Shown here one piece after another: positions 14,940 through 22,652 of a DNA stretch of 33,080 bases. Both the position numbers and the translations under genes were made by a program. Every line of letters starts with the position of its first letter. Position 1 is the stretch's first letter. Under the pieces are notes generated by a model. The model did not search any database, had not been told where the DNA came from, and was given only the letters and a program-made list of their open reading frames with translations. The stretch is from Planctomycetota bacterium (GTDB taxonomy: Bacteria > Planctomycetota > Phycisphaerae > Phycisphaerales > SM1A02): positions 1 to 33,080 of the forward strand of contig JACZXL010000004.1 of assembly GCA_022571635.1 (NCBI GenBank). The letters run 5' to 3'.

Positions 14940-16370
14940 ATGTTCGCCGGTCGCAAGCCAGCGGGATTCGCCGTCTCCCTGACACTCCTGACACTGTGGG
15001 CAGGCTGCGCCGCCCCGCCGACGGTCGCCGATCCCCTGGCCACCCTTGGCACCACCCAGACCAGCCCGCGGAACCATATTGCGGCGATGGAGATGCTCGA
15101 CGCCCAGCCGGACGATCCGCAATACAACGCGGCCTTGCAGGACATGATCTGGCGGGCAGGTTTCATCACGAGCATTCGCGAAGCGGCCTTTACGCGCCTC
15201 GTCCGCTCCGATCTGGATGGGCTGAAGCGCACCATTCGCCAGCGCCTGCCCCGAATGCAGGCCCGCGCCTGGGCGGAACGGCTCTGTGAACTGATCGTTG
15301 AAAACGGCTGGCGGGATTTGAGTCCGGCGTTGATCAGCGCCTGGGCCAACCGAATCGGCTTCGTCGACGATACCGATCGTGTGGAGTACCACGCGCTGGT
15401 GAGTCTCCACGGCGAGCAGAATGTCGTGGATGTCGTTTTCGATCTCTTCGTAGGATCCAACAAGGTGTATCAGCAAGGACTGCGCACCCGGTGCTGGGAG
15501 TTGCTGCATCGCCTCGGGCACCGCGATCGTCTCATCGAGCTGCTCGCCGACACCACGGTCGGCCAGGACGATCCGATGCTGATCGATCTCCGCGCTGGTG
15601 CGGTGGAGCTTGATCTGGTGCCCCGCAACCGCGAGGAGATCCTGTGGATGCGGAAGCTGCGTGAACCGCAGCGGGCGGAGTTCTGGTCACAAGCGGTGCA
15701 GGCCGTGGCCGGGTTGCCCGAGGCCCGCCGTCGTGAGCTGGAGCTGCGAACGCTGCCCATTGTTGTCGCGGCCTCGATCCATGACCCCTGGCTTCTGGAC
15801 GCGTCCGTCGAGGAGTTGTATCAGCGCGTCAGGGATCACATCCACGCCAGTCGGCTTCACATCAATTCCCGCCGCTTCGAGGGTTTCCCCGGCACCTACG
15901 GCCAGCAACTCGGCGCGCATCGGGCCGAGCTGACTTGGGGCGACCTGGCGGCGATGCTGCTGGCCATCCGGGCGATGCGCACCGGGCCGATCGTGGAGCA
16001 TCTGTTCGACTACGCTGATCGCGATCACGACGATGAATCCTGCGAATATGGCGGCGTGATCGGATTGGACGAGCAGGGCCGATTCGAGCTTCTGGAGTTC
16101 CCACCGCGGTATCGTACGGCCGACAATCGCTTCGACGCATCGCAGGCGATGATGGATGCCGGCTACACCGCGGTCTTTCACTTTCACAACCACGCCCAGG
16201 AATATCGCAATACGCGGCACGCCGGACCGGGCATCGGCGATCTGAACTACGCGGACAACACCCGCCCCAACTGCTTGGTGTTCACGTTCGTCACGAAGGA
16301 CACGCTGAACGTGGACTTCTATCGCCACAGCCGGGTCATCGTCGATCTGGGGGAGATCAAGCGGCCATGA
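14940..16370 (+). CDS. Lipoprotein with helical body and JAMM-like C-terminal domain
   Basis: 476 residues. The lipobox is 'LLTLWAGC' (Cys23), so it should be lipid-anchored outside the inner membrane. Residues 40-330 are mostly helical with a HEAT-like flavour ('IREAAFTRLVRSDLDGLKR'); a family is not recognised. Residues about 365-476 hold 'EYGGVIGLDEQGRFELLEF' (Glu369), 'FHFHNHAQ' (His414, His416, His418) and 'GPGIGDLNYA' (Asp434). The order E...HxH...D resembles the JAMM/MPN metalloprotease motif (E, HxHP, PSxxD), with Gly for the conserved Ser and a longer loop. This would be a zinc peptidase outside the cytoplasm, but it is only a motif reading. It lies 79 bp upstream of an M48 peptidase on the same strand. 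No clear Shine-Dalgarno. Confidence 0.8.
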   Translation: MFAGRKPAGFAVSLTLLTLWAGCAAPPTVADPLATLGTTQTSPRNHIAAMEMLDAQPDDPQYNAALQDMIWRAGFITSIREAAFTRLVRSDLDGLKRTIRQRLPRMQARAWAERLCELIVENGWRDLSPALISAWANRIGFVDDTDRVEYHALVSLHGEQNVVDVVFDLFVGSNKVYQQGLRTRCWELLHRLGHRDRLIELLADTTVGQDDPMLIDLRAGAVELDLVPRNREEILWMRKLREPQRAEFWSQAVQAVAGLPEARRRELELRTLPIVVAASIHDPWLLDASVEELYQRVRDHIHASRLHINSRRFEGFPGTYGQQLGAHRAELTWGDLAAMLLAIRAMRTGPIVEHLFDYADRDHDDESCEYGGVIGLDEQGRFELLEFPPRYRTADNRFDASQAMMDAGYTAVFHFHNHAQEYRNTRHAGPGIGDLNYADNTRPNCLVFTFVTKDTLNVDFYRHSRVIVDLGEIKRP

Positions 16371-16449
16371 TGGATCGCGCGGCGCCCCTGATGCCGGCGC
16401 CCAAGGGTCCGCACGCCGACACGTTGGCTGCTGCCGATGATCGCACCTC

Positions 16450-17925
16450 ATGCCGCTCTACCCCATCGTCCTGATCGCAGTGGTGCTGGCTTGGGACGGC
16501 GGGCTGAGGCTCGCGCCCGACGATGGCTGGTCGATCGGGGCGTGGATGGTGACGGCGCTGGCCTGCGGGCCGGTCCTTGTGCTGGTGGGATTGACCCAAG
16601 GCGGCCTGTTGTGGTGTGACCGAAGGCTAGCCCGCGGCGATACGCCTCGAGCCGTACTGGTTGCCGACCGGCTGGCACACGGTGCGCGCTGGTTGATCCT
16701 GGTGAATCACGCCGTCGCCGTGCTTGTGTTCGGTTGGATGGGGACGGTGCGCAACGCCATGGGTGACCTCATTCTTCTCGACGAGTTGGTGACGATCGGT
16801 CCGCCTTTGCTGGGCTACCTCGGGACCTGGTGGGCGTACTACCCCATCGAGCGCCGCATCCGCGACGCGGTCCTGCTCCGCCGGCTGGACCTCGGCCAGC
16901 CGGTGTACCCCGCGCCGAGTCGCGGGCGGTACGTGCTGATGCAGGCTCGTCTCCATCTGCTTCTGCTCCTTGTCCCGCTCATGGTGATCCTCACCCTTTC
17001 GGAGATCATCAACCTCTCGCTGGCCCCGTGGTCGGATCGGGAATGGTTTGCCGCGGTCGCTGATCTGAGCACCCTGGCCGCCGGCCTCACGGTGTTCGTG
17101 TTTGCCCCGCTGATGGCCCGGTGGGTCCTGGGCGTCGTCCCCATGCCCGACGGCCCCATCCACGACGATCTGCTGACCGTCTGCCGCGCCCATAAGGTCA
17201 AGGTGCGGCGATTGCTCGTGTGGAAGACCGATGGCTCCATGCTCAACGCCGCGGTCATGGGTGTGTTCGGCTGGTTACGCTATGTCCTGCTCACCGACGC
17301 GCTGTTGGAGACGCTCGCTCGGCGCCAAGTCCGGGCCGTCATGGCCCACGAGATCGGGCACATCCGTCGGCATCACATGCCCTGGCTTCTCGCGACGTTG
17401 TTCGCGACGATTTTGGCCACCAGCCTCATCTTCAGCTTCGTCCTGTTCCTTTTCGCGTCGTCGGATGTTGATCCGGCTGTCGACGATCAGCCATGGGTGG
17501 ACTTTCTCGGCACCGCCGTGGCTGTCCTTGTGCTGTTCATGGTCTTCGGATGGGTCTCGCGGCGCTTCGAGCGGCAAGCCGATACCTTCGCCGTGCAACA
17601 TCTCAGCCGATGGCCCAGCCCGAGTGAAAACGAATCTGACCCGCAGGCCCAATCGCGAACTTCTGAGCGGGCTGGCGAAACGATCACCGTCGAGGCGGTC
17701 CAGACCATGCAGCAGGCGTTGCACCTGATCGCCCGGCTCCACGCGGTGGCCCCGACCCGGCACAGTTGGCGGCACGGCTCCATCGCCTGGCGGTCGGCGT
17801 ACCTGGCGTCGCTCATTGGCCGTGACGCCTCGACCCTGCCCATCGACCGGCAGGTGAGGTGGATCAAACTGGCCGCGGCCATCGCCTTGGGACTCGCCGG
17901 GGCCTATCTATTCCTCGGCGCATGA
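16450..17925 (+). CDS. M48-family membrane metallopeptidase
   Basis: 491 residues. Integral membrane zinc endopeptidase of the M48 (Ste24/HtpX) family, cleaving proteins at the cytoplasmic side of the inner membrane. The zinc site is 'MAHEIGHIRRHH' (His300, Glu301, His304), with the third ligand Glu374 in 'RRFERQADTFAV'. Before it, 'NAAVMGVFGWLRYVLLTDALL' matches the family strand 'NAxxxG...vvvtdgLL'. About seven hydrophobic segments: near 1-20, 30-52, 80-100, 112-130, 165-190, 205-228, and two after the zinc helix (312-336, 353-370). It overlaps dapF by 4 bp (ATGA), so the two are probably translated together. The overlap with lysine/murein synthesis may be operon convenience only. Confidence 0.92.
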   Translation: MPLYPIVLIAVVLAWDGGLRLAPDDGWSIGAWMVTALACGPVLVLVGLTQGGLLWCDRRLARGDTPRAVLVADRLAHGARWLILVNHAVAVLVFGWMGTVRNAMGDLILLDELVTIGPPLLGYLGTWWAYYPIERRIRDAVLLRRLDLGQPVYPAPSRGRYVLMQARLHLLLLLVPLMVILTLSEIINLSLAPWSDREWFAAVADLSTLAAGLTVFVFAPLMARWVLGVVPMPDGPIHDDLLTVCRAHKVKVRRLLVWKTDGSMLNAAVMGVFGWLRYVLLTDALLETLARRQVRAVMAHEIGHIRRHHMPWLLATLFATILATSLIFSFVLFLFASSDVDPAVDDQPWVDFLGTAVAVLVLFMVFGWVSRRFERQADTFAVQHLSRWPSPSENESDPQAQSRTSERAGETITVEAVQTMQQALHLIARLHAVAPTRHSWRHGSIAWRSAYLASLIGRDASTLPIDRQVRWIKLAAAIALGLAGAYLFLGA

Positions 17926-18818
17926 ACCAACACCACGCGCCGACGATGAGACCAACCCCCATGGTGCGCTTCACCAAGATGCACGGCCTCGGCAACGACT
18001 ACATCTATGTCAACGGTTTTACCGAAACCGTCGCTGATCCTGCGTCGTTATCGCGCGCCATCTCCGATCGACACACCGGCGTCGGCGGCGATGGCTTGAT
18101 CCTTATCCTCCCGCCCCAGAACGGTGTCGAGGCCGATCTGCGTATGCGCATGTTCAATGCCGACGGCTCTGAATCTCAAATGTGCGGTAACGGCATCCGC
18201 TGCGTTTGCAAGTACGCCCACGATCACGGTTTGTCCACCGCCAAACCCATGCGCATCGAGACCGGCGCCGGCGTGTTGGCGCTCGATTACACCGTCAACG
18301 GCCACGGGGAGGTCGAGACCGTGACCGTCGACATGGGTGAGCCGACCCTCGAACTTGCCGCGATTCCCGTCGATGCGAAACACTTGGATGGTTCCGAAGA
18401 ATCGACGCACCGCTTCACCGTCGATCGTGAATCACTCGTAGCGACGTTCGTCTCGATGGGTAATCCGCATGCGATTATCTTCGTCGATGATGTGGCCGGG
18501 ATTGATTTGTTGCGCCTCGGTCCGCCAATCGAAACGCACCTAGCCTTTCCCCAGCGCATCAACGTTCACTTCGTCCAAGTAACTTCCGTCAGCGAAGTGA
18601 CGATGCGCTCCTGGGAACGCGGAAGCGGCGCGACACGAGCCTGCGGCACCGGCGCGTGCGCCGTGTGCGTGGCCGGCGTCGTCGGGAATCGCACCGATCG
18701 CAAACTGCGTGTGCATCTCCCCGGCGGCGATTTACAGTTGAACTGGGACGAACAAACCAATCACGTTTTCATGACCGGCCCCGCCGTCGAAGTCTTCACC
18801 GGCGATTGGCCCATGTAA
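17922..18818 (+). CDS. dapF: Diaminopimelate epimerase
   Basis: 298 residues. Converts LL- to meso-diaminopimelate, for lysine and murein synthesis, in the cytoplasm; a PLP-independent two-cysteine epimerase. 'FTKMHGLGNDYIYV' opens the domain; Cys88 in 'ADGSESQMCGNGIRC' and Cys241 in 'GSGATRACGTGACA' are the catalytic pair, one in each half. I chose the ATG at 17922 because it overlaps the M48 stop by 4 bp; ATGs at 17946 and 17961 are possible, and the last fits the family start best. The C-terminus 'DWPM' and the stop TAA at 18816 lie inside the first unit of a REP repeat array, so the present end was probably created by that repeat. Confidence 0.95.
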   Translation: MNQHHAPTMRPTPMVRFTKMHGLGNDYIYVNGFTETVADPASLSRAISDRHTGVGGDGLILILPPQNGVEADLRMRMFNADGSESQMCGNGIRCVCKYAHDHGLSTAKPMRIETGAGVLALDYTVNGHGEVETVTVDMGEPTLELAAIPVDAKHLDGSEESTHRFTVDRESLVATFVSMGNPHAIIFVDDVAGIDLLRLGPPIETHLAFPQRINVHFVQVTSVSEVTMRSWERGSGATRACGTGACAVCVAGVVGNRTDRKLRVHLPGGDLQLNWDEQTNHVFMTGPAVEVFTGDWPM

Positions 18819-19042
18819 AGCCGCCGGCAGTGCCGGCGGGAAACGCTGGCCCCTGTAAAGCCGCCGGCAGTGCCGGCGGGAAACGCGCCCGTCACGACGA
18901 TCGACTCCCGTTCGTCGCGAGCCGCTGCTCGCGGCTTTACAACGGACTCGCGTCTGTAAAGCCGCCGGCAGTGCCGGCGGGAAACGCGCCCGTCACGACG
19001 ATCGACTCCCGTTCGTCGCGAGCCGCTGCTCGCGGCTTTACA
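18814..19042. repeat. REP/BIME array, left of the transposase
   Basis: Five repeat units of two kinds. Type A (TGTAAAG, then CCGCCGGC-AGT-GCCGGCGG, then GAAACGC) at 18814-18846, 18854-18886 and 18955-18987. Type B, in reverse orientation (CGCGAGC-CGCT-GCTCGCG, then GCTTTACA), at 18916-18941 and 19017-19042. Read backwards, B also starts TGTAAAGCCGC, so A and B are inverted REPs with a common foot but different hairpin heads. Linkers between A and B are about 30 bp and nearly identical. This is the layout of bacterial BIMEs, mobilised by RAYT enzymes. Confidence 0.92.
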
Positions 19043-19048
19043 TCTTGT

Positions 19049-19585
19049 ATGATGGACGCGATGCCGCGCACCATCGGATATCACGTTGTCAAATCGGGGT
19101 ACGGCTTGTGGTTGCCGGGCGATGACCGTGGATCATGGTCGGAGGCGTGGGACGCCGAGATTGGCTTCATTGAACCGCACACGCTGCACGAGGGCGATCC
19201 CGTTCGACAGCGCATGGCCCGGGAGCGGATGATCCATCCGCCGGTGCATCTGACCGACGCGATGATCGACGCCGTTGCCGCTGCTCTTGCGTTATGCGTT
19301 GATCGATCGGGCGGCGGCCTGTCAATCGTCGCGGTGACGATCCAACCCACGCACATGCACCTGTTGATCCCATATTCCGGGCGCGATATCCACCGTACCG
19401 CGCGTTGGATCGCCGATCAGACGACCAAGGCTGTTCATCGGACCACCGACCACCTCGGCCCGATTTGGTCCAAGGGAAAGTGGTGCTCGTACGTGTTCGA
19501 TCAGTCGCATTGGCACAACACGATGCAGTACATCCAAAGACATGATCCCGCGGCACGTCCATTTTCGTTCGTCACCCCCATGTAA
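19049..19585 (+). CDS. REP-associated tyrosine transposase (RAYT, IS200-like Y1 family)
   Basis: 178 residues. Single-stranded DNA transposase of the Y1/HUH group. It opens with 'GYHVVKSGYGLWLPGDDRGS', typical of the planctomycete branch; the HUH motif is 'IQPTHMHLLIP' (His102, His104) and the catalytic tyrosine is Tyr161 in 'WHNTMQYIQRHDP'. All catalytic residues are present, so the enzyme looks intact. ATGs at 19049, 19052 and 19061 are all in frame; no ribosome site is visible because the repeat array reaches to 19042. The gene is flanked on both sides by REP hairpins, as usual for RAYTs, which process REPs rather than an IS with fixed ends. The stop TAA at 19583 lies in the first repeat unit of the right array. 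Confidence 0.92.
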   Translation: MMDAMPRTIGYHVVKSGYGLWLPGDDRGSWSEAWDAEIGFIEPHTLHEGDPVRQRMARERMIHPPVHLTDAMIDAVAAALALCVDRSGGGLSIVAVTIQPTHMHLLIPYSGRDIHRTARWIADQTTKAVHRTTDHLGPIWSKGKWCSYVFDQSHWHNTMQYIQRHDPAARPFSFVTPM

Positions 19586-19787
19586 AGCCGCCGGCAGTGC
19601 CGGCGGGAAACGCGCCCGTCACCGCGATTGACTCCCGTTCGTCGCGAGCCGCTGCTCGCGGCTTTACAACGGACTCGCGTCTGTAAAGCCGCCGGCAGTG
19701 CCGGCGGGAAACGCGCCCGTCACCGCGATTGCCCCCGTTCGACGCGAGCCGCTGCTCGCGGCTTTACAACGGACTCGCGGCTTTACA
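19581..19787. repeat. REP/BIME array, right of the transposase
   Basis: Type A units at 19581-19613 and 19682-19714; type B (reverse) at 19643-19668 and 19743-19768; and a half B unit at 19774-19787 (CTCGCGGCTTTACA). Linkers resemble those on the left but share CACCGCGATT instead of CACGACGATC, so the two arrays have diverged as blocks. The array ends 38 bp before the M20 peptidase start. Confidence 0.92.
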
Positions 19788-19825
19788 TGTCGTGTCGCAT
19801 CGCTCATTTCCTCTACCATGTCCGC

Positions 19826-21064
19826 ATGCCGCTGACCGATATTGATCGTCGCCTGTGTGAACTGATCGACGCCCGCGCGGATCAACTGCTCGCGCAGCTT
19901 GTTGAGCACGTCGCCATCCCCACCGGGCACAACTACACGACCGGATTGGATCAGTACCGCGATGTACTGATCCATCGACTCTCTGCTCTCGGCGCAGTCA
20001 TCGAGCACATTCCGGGTGAGCCGCGCCCACAATGGCTTGAGCAACCGGGCGCGGGATCTGCATCACCTGCATCACAGGCGTCGATCCCGCCGGTGGTGTT
20101 GGCAAAGCACCATTCAGGTACATCGCCTTCCATACTGATCGTCGGCCATCTCGACACCGTTCACGATCCGCACGGATCGTTCCAGAAACTGAACGTCGAT
20201 CGCTCGGCCGGTATTGCCGTTGGCCCCGGCTGTGTGGACATGAAAGGCGGCGTGCTGATTGCGATCACGGCGCTGGAAGTCTTGGCCGAAGCCGGCGTTG
20301 ACCTGAACTGGACGGTGCTTCTCAATAGCGACGAAGAGATGGGTTCGTTTCACTCTGAAGCGGCGCTGCGCGAAGCCGCGAGCGGCCATGATTTGGGTAT
20401 TGTGGTGGAGCCGGCGCTCGCGGATGGATCGCTGGCTATCGAGCGCATGGGTTCGGGCCAATTCAAGATCGAAGTTCACGGCCGATCCGCTCACGTCGGC
20501 CGGGCGTTTGCCGATGGCGAAAGCGCCGTCAACAAACTGGCCCAGATCATCACCGCATTGAGCAAACTCGCTGATCCCGATCACGGGATGATCGTGAATG
20601 TAGGTCCATTACAAGGCGGCGCTGCGACCAACATCGTCGCGGATTATGCGGCATGTTGGGGTAACGTGCGTTTTGCAGATGCCCAAAAGGGCGAACAACT
20701 CGCGGTTGCGATCGATGCGCAATCGACGTCCGCCGATGCGATGCCGCGGGTGGTTGTGCATCGAAATTGGAACCGTCCCGCCAAGCCGCAGACCGAGGCG
20801 GTGCGCCAGTTCGCGCAGGCGGCGGCGGCGACGGCCGACGATCTGGATCAGTCGCTGCCGTTCGCCTCAACCGGCGGCGTTTGCGATGGCAACATCCTTC
20901 AGGCCGTGGGCCTGCCCACGCTCGACACGCTCGGCGTTCGTGGCGGGAACCTGCACCGCCCCGACGAGTTCGTCGAGCTATCAAGCCTGGTCGAGCGCTG
21001 CCAACTCCTGGCCGTGCTGCTGGCGAGAATCGCTGACGGGCGTGTGAGAATCCCTGCCCGCTAA
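19826..21064 (+). CDS. M20-family peptidase/deacylase, carboxypeptidase G2-like
   Basis: 412 residues. Di-zinc hydrolase of amide bonds in small N-acyl amino acids. Zinc ligands and catalytic residues: 'LIVGHLDTVHDP' (His108, Asp110), 'GPGCVDMKGGVLI' (Asp138), 'LLNSDEEMGSFHSE' (Glu170, Glu171), Glu in 'GIVVEPAL', and a C-terminal His in 'GVRGGNLHRPDEFVEL'. 'HGRSAHVG' marks the dimerisation domain. 'NSDEEMGSFHS' and the neighbouring helices are closer to carboxypeptidase G2, which releases glutamate from N-acylglutamates, than to DapE. Beside astA and astD it may hydrolyse N-succinylglutamate, replacing AstE (inference). The start at 19826 fits the family; an ATG at 19787 is possible. No Shine-Dalgarno. 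Confidence 0.88.
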   Translation: MPLTDIDRRLCELIDARADQLLAQLVEHVAIPTGHNYTTGLDQYRDVLIHRLSALGAVIEHIPGEPRPQWLEQPGAGSASPASQASIPPVVLAKHHSGTSPSILIVGHLDTVHDPHGSFQKLNVDRSAGIAVGPGCVDMKGGVLIAITALEVLAEAGVDLNWTVLLNSDEEMGSFHSEAALREAASGHDLGIVVEPALADGSLAIERMGSGQFKIEVHGRSAHVGRAFADGESAVNKLAQIITALSKLADPDHGMIVNVGPLQGGAATNIVADYAACWGNVRFADAQKGEQLAVAIDAQSTSADAMPRVVVHRNWNRPAKPQTEAVRQFAQAAAATADDLDQSLPFASTGGVCDGNILQAVGLPTLDTLGVRGGNLHRPDEFVELSSLVERCQLLAVLLARIADGRVRIPAR

Positions 21065-21185
21065 GCGATTGCGACTGTGGCTGTCCACATGCTCCGCCGA
21101 TAAAGAAGATCAGCCGGTCGATGTCGGATAGGATGCGCCGGATTCTTCGATCGAACCGGCACGCCCGGTGGAGTACGCCTTGACA

Positions 21186-22607
21186 ATGACCCCACGCACC
21201 TCAGAAATCACCGCTGCGAAAGCGTTGGCCCAAAGCGCGGGCCTCAACGACGCGATCCAAACGATTATCGCAGAATTGGTCGAGGTTCAATCGACGCTCG
21301 TTGGTGCTCGCCCCGCCGTAGATGATCTGAAACAGTCATACGAAGATGCCCTGGCGCGGTACGGTGAATTACGCGGTCGCCCGGCGCTGTACCCCTATAT
21401 CGGCTCCGGCATCGGGAACGGCCCGCTGGTAGAGTTGGCGGACGGATCGGTCAAGTGGGACATGATCAACGGCATCGGCGTCCACATGTTCGGGCACGGC
21501 GACCCGGACTTGATCGAAACCGCGCTCCGAGCCGCGCTGAGCGACGTCGTCATGCACGGCAACCTCCAGTTCAACGCTGAGGTGATCGACTTCGCAGAGT
21601 TGATCGTCGCCGAGGCGAGTCGAAGCTCCGATCTCAAGTATTGTTTTCTCACCAACTCCGGCACCATGGCCAACGAATCGGCGCTGAAGGTGTGCGCGCA
21701 GAAGCACGATGCCGCGCCGCGCGTCCTTGCCTTCGCTGACAATTTCATGGGGCGATCCACCACGATGTCGCAGATCGGCGACTCATCCGCGAATCGTGTC
21801 GGCGTTCCGCTGAATGTACAGGTTGACTACATGCCGTTTTATGATCCCGAGCACGGTGATCGCTCAACGGAGTACGCCCTGCGCCAATTGCAGCAATACA
21901 TCCACCGCTATCCGAATCAGCATTCGTGCTTCGTGATGGAACTTGTGCAAGGCGAGGGCGGGTTCAACATCGCGCCGCGCGAGTTCTTCGTCCCGTTGAT
22001 GGAGGCGTGCAAAGCGAACGGCATCGCGGTGTGGATCGACGAGATTCAGACTTTCGGACGCACCAACGAAATGTTCCACTTCGATGCGTTGACGCTCGGC
22101 GAATACGTGGATGTGGTCACGATCGGAAAGATGAGTCAGATCTGCGCGTGTCTGTACACCGAGGCGTACAACCCCAAGCCGGGCTTGCTCAGTGGGACGT
22201 TCGTCGGCTCGGCCGTCGGGTTGCAGGTCGGTCGCCGATCACTACAACGCCTGCGCGAGGGCGCGTACTACGGTCCCAACGGGAAGATCGCAAAGTTACA
22301 CCGTGCGTTTTGTGAACATGCCGAGGCGCTCGTTACCCAGCACCCGGAGTGGTTCAGTCCGATTCCGCACGCAAGCGGGTTCTACGGCGGCGTGGGCGGG
22401 ATGATGCGTATGACGCCCTTCGGCGGTGACAAGAAGACGATTACCAGTGTACTACGAATCATGTTCGACGAAGGCGTCATTGCGTTTTACTGCGGCCACG
22501 ATCCGTATCACATCCGGTTCCTCCCCCCCGTCGGAGTGATGGAGCCGCAACAGTTTGACGATGTGTTCGAGATCGTCGAGTCCTCGTTCGCCAAAGCCGC
22601 ATCTTAG
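21186..22607 (+). CDS. Class III (PLP) aminotransferase, putative succinylornithine transaminase
   Basis: 473 residues. PLP-dependent fold type I aminotransferase of the ornithine/acetylornithine group. Visible: 'FLTNSGTMANESALKVC' (cofactor phosphate loop), 'ELVQGEGGFNIAP', 'WIDEIQTFGRT' (Asp285 pairs with the PLP ring nitrogen), and Lys315 in 'VTIGKMSQICACLY' as the PLP lysine. About 60 residues at the N-terminus are extra compared with AstC/ArgD. Placed between the M20 gene and astA, it would fit transamination of N-succinylornithine to the semialdehyde (inference). Start: ATG at 21186; a TTG at 21180 has a better-spaced GGAG (21170-21173). The gene belongs to a subgroup I cannot name exactly. 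Confidence 0.88.
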   Translation: MTPRTSEITAAKALAQSAGLNDAIQTIIAELVEVQSTLVGARPAVDDLKQSYEDALARYGELRGRPALYPYIGSGIGNGPLVELADGSVKWDMINGIGVHMFGHGDPDLIETALRAALSDVVMHGNLQFNAEVIDFAELIVAEASRSSDLKYCFLTNSGTMANESALKVCAQKHDAAPRVLAFADNFMGRSTTMSQIGDSSANRVGVPLNVQVDYMPFYDPEHGDRSTEYALRQLQQYIHRYPNQHSCFVMELVQGEGGFNIAPREFFVPLMEACKANGIAVWIDEIQTFGRTNEMFHFDALTLGEYVDVVTIGKMSQICACLYTEAYNPKPGLLSGTFVGSAVGLQVGRRSLQRLREGAYYGPNGKIAKLHRAFCEHAEALVTQHPEWFSPIPHASGFYGGVGGMMRMTPFGGDKKTITSVLRIMFDEGVIAFYCGHDPYHIRFLPPVGVMEPQQFDDVFEIVESSFAKAAS

Positions 22608-22649
22608 TCTCCCTAACCCCTAACTCCTGATCCCCGACTCCTTCCCCCA
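22608..22649 (+). repeat. Degenerate heptamer tandem repeat
   Basis: Six consecutive 7-bp units starting directly after the aminotransferase stop, consensus about RAYYCCT (AACCCCT, AACTCCT, GATCCCC, GACTCCT). Related to the repeats at 7914-7975. The pyrimidine-rich tract replaces the place where a ribosome site for astA would be. Confidence 0.6.
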
Positions 22650-22652
22650 CTC

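Noticed and set aside
18814-19787. Regularly spaced repeats that could be taken for a CRISPR array
   Set aside because: Units alternate in orientation, linkers are nearly identical instead of unique, and a transposase gene lies in the middle; this is a REP/BIME arrangement.
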